From contig JADHWK010000003.1 of assembly GCA_016783505.1 (NCBI GenBank), positions 26,227-90,226 on the forward strand: 64,000 nt of DNA, written 5' to 3'. Source of the DNA: Candidatus Zhuqueibacterota bacterium. GTDB lineage: Bacteria > BS750m-G25. The translations under genes were made by a program, and so were the position numbers. Below, piece after piece: positions 24,955 through 31,470 of this stretch. The notes beneath the pieces were generated by a model. It was not told the origin of the DNA, did not search any database, and was given only the letters and a program-made list of their open reading frames with translations. Every line of letters starts with the position of its first letter. The stretch's first letter is position 1.

Positions 24955-25155
24955 TTATCCTGCTGCAACTTGTTGGTATGAGAAATTAAGAATATTGGCG
25001 CGTTGCTTGGCGTGTTCGATTGTCATACTAACCAAGTTTCCATCTTTATCAAGTTCGACTAGAATATTTTCGTTTAGATCTCGAGTGTCGACAATTTCCT
25101 TATCAGTAAAATTGACAAGAACAGTGTCCGTATCCTGAAAATATTTGATTTCCAT
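24955..25155 (-). CDS. DUF2283 family protein
   Basis: This 66-residue DUF2283 protein has the features MEIKYFQDTDTVLVNFTDKE, ILVELDKDGNLVSMTIEHAK and a short tail. DUF2283 proteins are commonly paired with DUF4258-like proteins as small two-gene units on mobile or accessory DNA, sometimes proposed as toxin-antitoxin pairs. The start overlaps the upstream stop by one base (TAATG), so expression is coupled. A GGAGG-like ribosome binding site lies inside the upstream gene. The pair is bracketed by tRNA-like copies D and E. Confidence 0.85.
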   Translation of the reverse strand: MEIKYFQDTDTVLVNFTDKEIVDTRDLNENILVELDKDGNLVSMTIEHAKQRANILNFSYQQVAAG

Positions 25156-25397
25156 TAGATGTCCTCCTTAAAAGAACTGTCAAAGAAAGCATTGTGAATA
25201 GTTTCCCCATCTTCCAACAGAATAATACGAAGATATTTGTCATTAGCTTCTGAAATTTTTGCCCATCTTTTGATCCGACCATCAGATTGAATCTCTTCTT
25301 TAACAGGATTGTTATAGATATACTCAATCCATTCCATTTTTATATCTCTCCTATCGTTACGTTGTAGAGTGTAAAGAAAGTATTGAGTAAATTTCAT
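25155..25397 (-). CDS. DUF4258-like small protein
   Basis: This 80-residue protein (EWIEYIYNNPVKEEIQSDGRIKRWAKISE, then YLRIILLEDGETIHNAFFDSSF) matches the proteins that usually precede DUF2283 genes, resembling DUF4258/RelE-size toxins. No catalytic residues can be assigned. It is coupled to DUF2283 by a one-base overlap, and tRNA-like copy E lies 30 bases upstream. It may be the toxin half of an accessory pair, but this is inference from gene context. Confidence 0.7.
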   Translation of the reverse strand: MKFTQYFLYTLQRNDRRDIKMEWIEYIYNNPVKEEIQSDGRIKRWAKISEANDKYLRIILLEDGETIHNAFFDSSFKEDI

Positions 25398-25426
25398 TTT
25401 CAGTAAACCTATAACATTTCTGTTTC

Positions 25427-25535
25427 GGGGAGGAATCCGTCAAGAGCCGGACTCACACTTCGTTCTAGCTCGAACCCCCATCCCGAACCTTCGGGATAAC
25501 AGTCACCCGTCCCGATCCTTCGGGACTACTCCGGA
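25427..25535 (-). repeat. Broken tRNA-Asn-like copy E
   Basis: It has the same layout as copy D: TCCGGAGTAG, palindrome TCCCGAAGGATCGGGA (25510-25525) instead of the D arm, CGGGTGACTGTTA, palindrome TCCCGAAGGTTCGGGA (25481-25496), GGGGGTTCGAG. It also has a T-arm insert beginning CTAGAACGAAGTG that matches the insert in copy A. It starts 10 bases after the fumarase stop codon. Confidence 0.75.
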
Positions 25536-25544
25536 ATATATTAT

Positions 25545-26384
25545 TCAAAGAACCACACTTTTATGCCTGGCGGCGTGGCATTGGATGTTCACCGCCGCCG
25601 GCAGGCTGGCGATATGGCAGGGATAGACCTCGATGAAGACGGCCAGGGCGGTGGTTCTACCACCCAAGCCCTGGGGGCCGATGCCCAGTTTGTTTACATC
25701 CTCCAGCCATTCCTTTTCCAGCTTTTCGTAATAAGGATCGGGATGAACGGATCCGATCTCCCTTAAAAGGGCCTTCTTGGCGATCTGTGTGCATTTGTCG
25801 AACGTCCCCCCGATGCCCACCCCCACCACGATGGGGGGACAGGGGTTGGCCCCCGACCGACTGACCCGGTCGAGCACAAACTGCCGGACGCCCTCAACCC
25901 CGTCGGCGGGCTTCAGCATCCACACTTCACTCATGTTTTCGCTGCCACCGCCCTTGGGGGCCATGACAATTCTGAGCTTATCCCCGGGAACCATTTCTGT
26001 CCAGATAACCGCCGGCGTGTTATCGTCGGTGTTCTTTCTCTCCAGAGGATCAGAAAGAATGGATTTCCGCAGATATCCCTCGGTATATCCCTGCCGTACC
26101 CCTTCGTTGATAGCTTCTTTCAAGTCCCCGTTCAAGTGGACATCCTGACCTAGCTCCACAAAAAAGACGGCAAAGCCGGTGTCCTGACAAATGGGCACCC
26201 TCTCTTCAGAGGCAATCTTAGCATTTTCCAGAAGCTGGTCCAGAATATTCCTACCGGTAAGGGATTCCTCCCGGGCCTTGAATGTCTTAAAAGCCTCCAC
26301 CACATCCTGACCCAGATAGTAATTCGACTCCATACACAGGTTTTTCACCGCTTCGGTAACGGTCTTAACGTCCAATTCTCGCAT
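25545..26384 (-). CDS. fumA-alpha: Class I fumarate hydratase, alpha subunit
   Basis: This 279-residue subunit is the N-terminal half of the oxygen-sensitive [4Fe-4S] class I fumarase (TtdA-like), which hydrates fumarate to malate. Cluster ligands and signatures are visible: VPICQDTGFAVFFV, PKGGGSENMSEVWML, NPCPPIVVGVGIGGTFD and the C-terminal YPCHIASLPAAVNIQCHAARH. The beta subunit that normally follows is absent; the gene ends 10 bases before tRNA-like copy E. Malate dehydrogenase is encoded 0.8 kb upstream, consistent with a TCA-cycle neighbourhood. The beta gene may have been displaced by the accretion zone. Confidence 0.9.
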   Translation of the reverse strand: MRELDVKTVTEAVKNLCMESNYYLGQDVVEAFKTFKAREESLTGRNILDQLLENAKIASEERVPICQDTGFAVFFVELGQDVHLNGDLKEAINEGVRQGYTEGYLRKSILSDPLERKNTDDNTPAVIWTEMVPGDKLRIVMAPKGGGSENMSEVWMLKPADGVEGVRQFVLDRVSRSGANPCPPIVVGVGIGGTFDKCTQIAKKALLREIGSVHPDPYYEKLEKEWLEDVNKLGIGPQGLGGRTTALAVFIEVYPCHIASLPAAVNIQCHAARHKSVVL

Positions 26385-26433
26385 TTTGTCCCCGTCAAAA
26401 TTACCCTGTCAATCGTCTTCAGCAGTTGACCTT

Positions 26434-27090
26434 TTACAACTTATGCTCCAGAACAACAATCTTTCTTTCACCAGGCAAGGTCTCCTTGGTGATCGAAAAT
26501 TCTGATGTCCCCGGACGTTCCACATCCTTCTGCCCTTTCAAAAATGGATCGACGGGGGCGATAGGAAATCCCAATACCTCGGTCTTGAAGTGCATGGGGA
26601 TCACCACCCTGGGATTAAGCTGATCCACTACCCGTTTGGCCTCGTCAGCGTTAATGGTGTAAAAGCCCCCCACCGGGATGAATAGCACATCTACCGTACC
26701 GATGGAGGCCACCTCATTTGCGCTGAGAACATGCCCGAGATCACCTAAGTGACACACCCGGAAGCCGTCTACATCAAAGCTGAAGATGGTGTTTCCTCCC
26801 CGCTCCCTTCCTCTGCTTTGATCGTGATAAGTGGCCACCCCATTGAACACAAATCCCCCAACTTTATAGGTCCCCACCCCCTTAACCACAGTGGGGCTCC
26901 CCTTGAGGCTTTTAACATCGAAGTGGTCGGGGTGCTCGTGGCTCACGATCACCACATCCACCACATCCTCGATCTTTCCATACCCAACGGCTCCGTCATA
27001 GCTTCCTGCTTCATAAGGATCGGTGAGAACCTTGCGACCGTCTTCCGCTTTAATCAAAAAGGCAGAATGGCCCAACCAAGTAATTATCAT
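26434..27090 (-). CDS. UPF0173 metallo-beta-lactamase-fold hydrolase
   Basis: The 218-residue protein has the MBL-fold metal motifs HSHEHPDHFD (HxHxDH variant IVSHEHPDHFD near 50-60), HLGDLGHVLS and MHFKTEVLGFP. The N-terminal ITWLGHSAFLI is the UPF0173 (YtkL/UlaG-like) signature. It is probably a cytoplasmic metal-dependent hydrolase of unknown substrate. TTAAGGAGG precedes the ATG, and a TTGATA-17-TATCTT promoter lies about 30 bases upstream. It is followed by the fumarase gene 50 bases on. Confidence 0.9.
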   Translation of the reverse strand: MIITWLGHSAFLIKAEDGRKVLTDPYEAGSYDGAVGYGKIEDVVDVVIVSHEHPDHFDVKSLKGSPTVVKGVGTYKVGGFVFNGVATYHDQSRGRERGGNTIFSFDVDGFRVCHLGDLGHVLSANEVASIGTVDVLFIPVGGFYTINADEAKRVVDQLNPRVVIPMHFKTEVLGFPIAPVDPFLKGQKDVERPGTSEFSITKETLPGERKIVVLEHKL

Positions 27091-27117
27091 GGTTTCCTCC
27101 TTAATTCTTGCCCATTA

Positions 27118-27146
27118 AAGATACGGAAATGAGGGAATAATATCAA
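27118..27146 (-). promoter_or_regulatory. Promoter of the UPF0173 hydrolase gene
   Basis: TTGATA (27146-27141), 17 bp, TATCTT (27123-27118) on minus, with TTCCG before the -10. Confidence 0.7.
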
Positions 27147-27157
27147 GTATTTTTTTA

Positions 27158-27190
27158 ATTAAAAGGGAGGATCCTAACTGAGATCCTCCC
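27158..27190 (-). terminator. Terminator after malate dehydrogenase
   Basis: A 9-bp perfect stem GGGAGGATC/GATCCTCCC, followed on minus by a TTTT and then further T-rich sequence. It lies 30 bases after the mdh stop. Confidence 0.85.
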
Positions 27191-27220
27191 TGGTTTAGAC
27201 CCTTGATATTAACTTACCAA

Positions 27221-28156
27221 TTATAGCTTTGTTTCAGCCGCTGTTTTCTTGACGGCCTCAAGGGTATTGGCCAACAAAGCCTTTTCATCCTCGGTCAGCT
27301 TAATTTCAATGACCTTCTCCACCCCACCGGCCCCGATGATCACAGGGACACCGATGAAATAGCCATCAATTCCGTATTCCCCCTCACACAGAGCGGCGCA
27401 GGGAAGAACCCGTTTCTTGTCCTTCAGGTAGGCCTCGGCCATCTCGGTCGCGCTGCCGGCCGGGCTAAAATAGGCACTGCCATTGGCCAGTAGTTTTACA
27501 ATCTCAGTACCGGCTTTTCTTGTCCGGTCCACGATGGCGTCAATCTTTTCCTGGGACAGGAAGTGATCCAGGGGAACCCCGCCGATGGAAGCCAGCCGGG
27601 GCAGGGGAACCATGGTAGGGCCGTGCCCACCCATGACGGTAGCGGAAATATCCTGGACGGAAAGCCCGGTCTCCATGGCCACAAACGCCCGGAAGCGAGC
27701 GGTGTCCAAGGCTCCCGCCATCCCCACGACGCGGTTCTTAGGAAATCCGGTGATCTTATAGAAAGCGTAAACCATGGCATCTAAGGGATTGGTCAGAATA
27801 ATGTTGAAGGCATCCTGGCAGTAGCGCTTCACGTTCTCCGCTACCTTGGTGATAATCTTGATGTTCACATCAAGCAGGTCTTCCCGGCTCATCCCCGGCT
27901 TTCGGGGAACCCCGGCCGTCACGATGATAACGTCCGATCCGGCGATCTCCTCCCAGTTACTGGTCCCGGTTATCGCACAATCGTATCCATCGTGGGGGGT
28001 AGTCTGGGAGATGTCCAGAGCCTTGCCCTTTACAAAACCTTCCTTTTTAGGAATGTCCACTATCACAGCATCGCCCAGTTCCTTTTGGGCGATGAGCAGG
28101 GCTAAGATACCCCCAATCTGACCCCCACCGATAACCGTGATCTTCTTTCTCGCCAT
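27221..28156 (-). CDS. mdh: Malate dehydrogenase
   Basis: The 311-residue NAD-dependent enzyme interconverts malate and oxaloacetate. Features are the Rossmann motif VIGGGQIGGILALL (9-22), the NAD-discriminating acidic VDIPKKEG, the substrate Arg loop AGVPRKPGMSREDL, TNPLDAMVYAF, and catalytic MGGHGPTMVPL with the active His. It is of the LDH-like MDH type, as in Chlorobi and Aquificae. AAAGGAG precedes the ATG, the gene starts 21 bases after rpmA, and an intrinsic terminator follows, so it ends the ribosomal-protein operon. Confidence 0.95.
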   Translation of the reverse strand: MARKKITVIGGGQIGGILALLIAQKELGDAVIVDIPKKEGFVKGKALDISQTTPHDGYDCAITGTSNWEEIAGSDVIIVTAGVPRKPGMSREDLLDVNIKIITKVAENVKRYCQDAFNIILTNPLDAMVYAFYKITGFPKNRVVGMAGALDTARFRAFVAMETGLSVQDISATVMGGHGPTMVPLPRLASIGGVPLDHFLSQEKIDAIVDRTRKAGTEIVKLLANGSAYFSPAGSATEMAEAYLKDKKRVLPCAALCEGEYGIDGYFIGVPVIIGAGGVEKVIEIKLTEDEKALLANTLEAVKKTAAETKL

Positions 28157-28177
28157 ACCTTTCTCCTTTCCCGCTTT

Positions 28178-28429
28178 TTAACTATATACACTGACGACTT
28201 TCTTTCTTCCCCCCCTTTTTTCAAACTTCACCACCCCATCGCTGAGGGCAAACAGGGTGTCATCACCGCCCCGTCTGACGTTGACACCGGGGTGAAACTT
28301 AGTCCCCCGCTGGCGCACCAGAATGTGGCCCGCTCGTACCCGCTGGCCGCCAAAACGCTTCACCCCCAGCATCTTGGGCTGTGAGTCCCGGCCATTGCGG
28401 GAACTTCCCATACCTTTTTTATGAGCCAT
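28178..28429 (-). CDS. rpmA: 50S ribosomal protein L27
   Basis: This 83-residue protein is the near-universal bacterial L27, whose basic N-terminus reaches toward the peptidyl-transferase centre. Visible family blocks are [32 protein letters not shown] and [20 protein letters not shown]. There is no N-terminal cleavable extension of the Firmicutes type. It lies between L21 and malate dehydrogenase. The 177 bases to L21 hold degenerate repeats, including a GGGGCAATTG hairpin and one AGCCACAAAGACACTAAG arm. Confidence 0.97.
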   Translation of the reverse strand: MAHKKGMGSSRNGRDSQPKMLGVKRFGGQRVRAGHILVRQRGTKFHPGVNVRRGGDDTLFALSDGVVKFEKRGGRKKVVSVYS

Positions 28430-28591
28430 TTCTCTACCTAACTTTACACATAAATTTTATGCAACAATTCAGCCACTTCAGTTGGGCACCTGACCGATAT
28501 TCTTCCCACTGATATTCAGATATAATGATAAACTTTTCCTCACTAATCTATTATTCCAATTGCCCCGAACCGCCGGGGATAAGTTATTTCC

Positions 28592-28612
28592 TTAGTGTCT
28601 TTGTGGCTAAAT
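28592..28612. repeat. Single arm of the AGCCACAAAG-type repeat
   Basis: TTAGTGTCTTTGTGGCT matches the inverted-repeat arm at 9588-9612, lying between L21 and L27. Confidence 0.5.
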
Positions 28613-28921
28613 TGATGCTATTTTGTCAATTTTCAAAACAGAATATCCCTGCCGGTGCCCCTTTTTGACCCGATACCCCTTCCGCCGTTTCTTCTTGAAG
28701 ACGATCACCTTCTTGTCGCGGCCGTGTTCTAGGATAGTAGCTTCCACCCGGGCCTTGGGGAGGGTGGGGCTGCCTATCTTAACCCCATTCTCCGAAGACA
28801 GAAGCATCACCCGGTCAAAGGTTACCTTTTCCCCCACTTCCCCCGGCAACCGAGGGACCTTAACCTGTTCTTCCTCGGAAATCTTAAACTGTTTTCCGGC
28901 GATCTCTACAATAGAATACAT
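28607..28921 (-). CDS. rplU: 50S ribosomal protein L21
   Basis: L21 binds 23S rRNA in the large subunit. The family pattern is clear: MYSIVEIAGKQFKI at the start, VTFDRVMLL, the KVIVFKKKRRKGYRVKKGHRQ block and Y-S-V-L-K-I. I start at the ATG at 28921, which matches the universal L21 N-terminus; a GTG three codons upstream is the alternative. A TTGACA-17-TATATT promoter sits 28-57 bases upstream and probably drives L21, L27 and mdh. Confidence 0.96.
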   Translation of the reverse strand: MYSIVEIAGKQFKISEEEQVKVPRLPGEVGEKVTFDRVMLLSSENGVKIGSPTLPKARVEATILEHGRDKKVIVFKKKRRKGYRVKKGHRQGYSVLKIDKIASI

Positions 28922-28948
28922 AAGAACCACTTCAACATTTCCGGGCTA

Positions 28949-28977
28949 AATATACGGATTTTTAGACTTTTTGTCAA
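28949..28977 (-). promoter_or_regulatory. rplU promoter (TTGACA-17-TATATT)
   Basis: A consensus -35 at 28977-28972 and -10 at 28954-28949 with 17-bp spacing on minus, giving a leader of about 20 nt. The RNase G stop is only about 10 bases away. Confidence 0.85.
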
Positions 28978-28987
28978 GCTCTAAATA

Positions 28988-30493
28988 TCAGGTTTGTTCC
29001 TTTTCTGGGCTCTTAGAGAGGGTTTGGAATTCCTCCATCTTCAAGGATTCATCGGTTACGATCCTAATCCTCATCCGGTATTTCCACATCCATCCCATAG
29101 CCCGACTGCGAATCCCTTCCTTGAGGTATTCGGCCAATTCCGGATGGACGTGGATTTCCACCGATCGCCCCTTGGATTTCGACCTGAAACTTTGAATCCA
29201 ACGTTCGATCTTGGTGGTCACCGTCTCCTTGGAGACCACCATGCCGCTGCCCTGACAGGTGGGACAGGGTTCATTAAAGGTATGGATCAGGCTGGGGCGC
29301 ACCCGCTCCCGGGTGATCTCCAAAAGCCCAAACTTATTGATGGGTAATATCTCATGTTGCGAACGGTCCTTCTTCAGTTCCTTGACCACTTCATTGTAGA
29401 CCTTCTTCCGGTTCTTCTCCGCCATCATATCAATAAAATCCACTACGATGATACCACCCAGATCACGCAGCCTGATCTGGCGACAGACCTCCCTGGCCGC
29501 TTTAAGATTAACCCGAAGGGCGTTGGTTTCATAGCCCTCTTTGCCCGAATACTTACCACTGTTGACGTCAATGGTCACCAAAGCCTCGGTCTGTTCGATG
29601 ACGAGATACCCACCCCCCCGCAGCCATACCTTTCTCTCCAGGCTTTTTTCAATATCCCTTTCAATCTTGAAGGCGTCGAAAAGCGGAAGGGCATTTTTAT
29701 AATATTCAATTTTTTCCAGAAGATGGGATCCCACCGATTTAAGGTAGCTTTTAATCTCCCTTAGGAGTTTTTTATCGTCAACCACCGTCCGGTCTACGTC
29801 GGTGGTGAACAGATCCCTGATGATGCTGGAGGCCATTCCCATATCCTTATGGATTAGTGCCGGGGTCTCAGTCCTCCCGATCTTTCGTTTAATTTTGTTC
29901 CATGTTTTAAGCAGAGCTTCCAGATCCTTGAACAGCACATCCTTCTGCTGACTTTCGGAAACAGTGCGGGCGATTAAGCCAAAACCGTCCGGTCTAATCT
30001 TCTGGATCAATCGCTTCAACCTGGTCTTTTCGGCATAATCGCCGATCTTCCTGGATACCCCAACGTGTTTGGCATTGGGCATCAGCACCAGGAAACGACC
30101 GGGTATGGAAATCTGAGCGGTGAGGCGGGGGCCCTTTCCCCCCAAGGGCTCCTTAATGATCTGCACCACCATATCCTGTCCGCGCCGAATCGGGGGGCTT
30201 CCGACCTCAGCCCGTCCTTCAGCACCCGTCACCTCGGCATCGGCCAAGAAGCTGAGCTCACGTCCAAACCTTCCCATCTCAGAAAAGGGTAAAAAAGCTT
30301 CCTGTTCCAGGCCGATGTCCACAAAGGCGGCCTTGATTCCACCTAAAACCCGGGTCGCTTTACCCTTATAAATATCCCCTAAAATGCGCTCTTTTTCCGG
30401 TCTTTCCACAAAGAGCTCCACCAGTCTGTCGTCCTCGAGGATAGCGATACGCGTCTCACTGGCGGTCACATTGATTACAATCTCTTTTTTCAT
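28988..30493 (-). CDS. rng: Ribonuclease G/E family endoribonuclease
   Basis: The 501-residue protein is RNase G: an S1 RNA-binding domain at the N-terminus (residues about 36-130, RILGDIYKGKATRVLGGIKAAFVDIG) and the RNase H-like/DNase I-like catalytic core. Metal-binding Asp residues are in VTIDVNSG and GIIVVDFIDM, and the zinc-link CPTCQGSG is near the end. It processes 16S rRNA and turns over mRNA. There is no RNase E scaffold tail. It is followed by the rplU-rpmA unit. The TIGR03960 radical SAM gene upstream on minus is a frequent neighbour of rng. Confidence 0.95.
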   Translation of the reverse strand: MKKEIVINVTASETRIAILEDDRLVELFVERPEKERILGDIYKGKATRVLGGIKAAFVDIGLEQEAFLPFSEMGRFGRELSFLADAEVTGAEGRAEVGSPPIRRGQDMVVQIIKEPLGGKGPRLTAQISIPGRFLVLMPNAKHVGVSRKIGDYAEKTRLKRLIQKIRPDGFGLIARTVSESQQKDVLFKDLEALLKTWNKIKRKIGRTETPALIHKDMGMASSIIRDLFTTDVDRTVVDDKKLLREIKSYLKSVGSHLLEKIEYYKNALPLFDAFKIERDIEKSLERKVWLRGGGYLVIEQTEALVTIDVNSGKYSGKEGYETNALRVNLKAAREVCRQIRLRDLGGIIVVDFIDMMAEKNRKKVYNEVVKELKKDRSQHEILPINKFGLLEITRERVRPSLIHTFNEPCPTCQGSGMVVSKETVTTKIERWIQSFRSKSKGRSVEIHVHPELAEYLKEGIRSRAMGWMWKYRMRIRIVTDESLKMEEFQTLSKSPEKEQT

Positions 30494-30913
30494 CAGCAGT
30501 CCACTTTCTTAGCTATAGGAATATTGCAATTTCTAAATAGATGTAGCCGTACCCTTTATGGGTGCGAAGTTACAAATTCACTCAGGCGCCTGGGCCTGTG
30601 GCAGAACTATCGCGATTGATAATTTAGGGGTTATGTTTAGAACCGCTCTAAAGAGCGGTTCTGGTTAAATACTTGTTAAAGAAAGCCTTAACCAGAACTT
30701 TATCCCGATGCTTCGGGATAGGTTTTGGCCCTTGCCGAGCAGGCAAGATCTTCAGACGGAAAATCAATGATCTCTAAGTTGTGCCACAGATCCGCCTGAC
30801 TGACCGCAGGTATAAAGCCTGCGACTACATCCATTATGATAAAAAATGAAGAAACAAGAATTTTGAACACTTAGGTTTACTCAGAATTTAGTTTTTTAAA
30901 CTTAGCAATTTTC
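30494..30913. other. Intergenic region rich in small palindromes
   Basis: No gene is recognised. It holds GAACCGCTCTAAAGAGCGGTTC (hairpin at about 30641-30662), one TCCCGATGCTTCGGGA palindrome (30703-30718), and degenerate TCAGGCGCC-type pieces. Confidence 0.5.
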
Positions 30914-31212
30914 AATGCTCGTCGGGGAAGTTGTCTTCCCCGACAAAACCGTTGCCATAGATTTCCGATGGGTTTTGGAGTGCATCCCGAACCTTCGGGA
31001 TGCATACAATCGGATTTTGAGCTCTGCTCCGATGTTGTCATTCTGACCCCGATTTATCGGGGTGAAGGGTCTCAGAGATTCTCAGAATGACAGTGCCGAA
31101 GGGCCAGAATAATACTCCCATTGGCTCGTTTTGGAGTGCAACCTGTCAGTGACCCGTTTTGGGATCGGTCAGGAAAGCTTGCTTTTGCCAGTAAAAATTC
31201 CAAATAGTGACC
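30914..31212 (-). repeat. Long dispersed repeat, family Y, copy 1
   Basis: This segment aligns over its whole length with 34153-34398: GCTCGTCGG, CTTCCCCGACAAAA, CATCCCGAACCTTCG, CAATCGG, CAGTGCC, CAGAATAATACT and TGCTTTTGCCAGTA blocks in the same order and orientation. This copy has an extra block inside, with TCATTCTGA/TCAGAATGA inverted arms around CCCCGATTTATCGGGG. It starts with a perfect 10-bp hairpin GTCGGGGAAG/CTTCCCCGAC. Confidence 0.75.
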
Positions 31213-31310
31213 TAACCCGTTACGGGCTTCCAAAACCAACCTAAGCTTCGAAAAATTTTATACTATTCCACAGACACCGTTACAAACGGTGTCTGATCAA
31301 TTGCGCTGGA

Positions 31311-31460
31311 ATAATGGATGAATGAATAGATAAATGGATAAACGGATAGATGGATAAACAATTATCCAATTATCCAACTATCCAATCCTCTCTTCCAACC
31401 ATCCAACCTTCCATCATTCCCTACGGGCTGTAGGCCATTATTCCATTGCTCCATTACTCC
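31311..31460. repeat. GGATA/TATCC simple-repeat near-palindrome
   Basis: GGATAAACGGATAGATGGATAA runs into TTATCCAATTATCCAACTATCC and further CATCCAACCTTCCA units. The halves are roughly complementary, so a long hairpin could form. It lies 3' of the radical SAM gene. Confidence 0.6.
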
Positions 31461-31470
31461 ATTCGGAACA

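Noticed and set aside
31311..31460. CRISPR-like array
   Set aside because: The GGATA/TATCC units are short, irregular and lack unique spacers.
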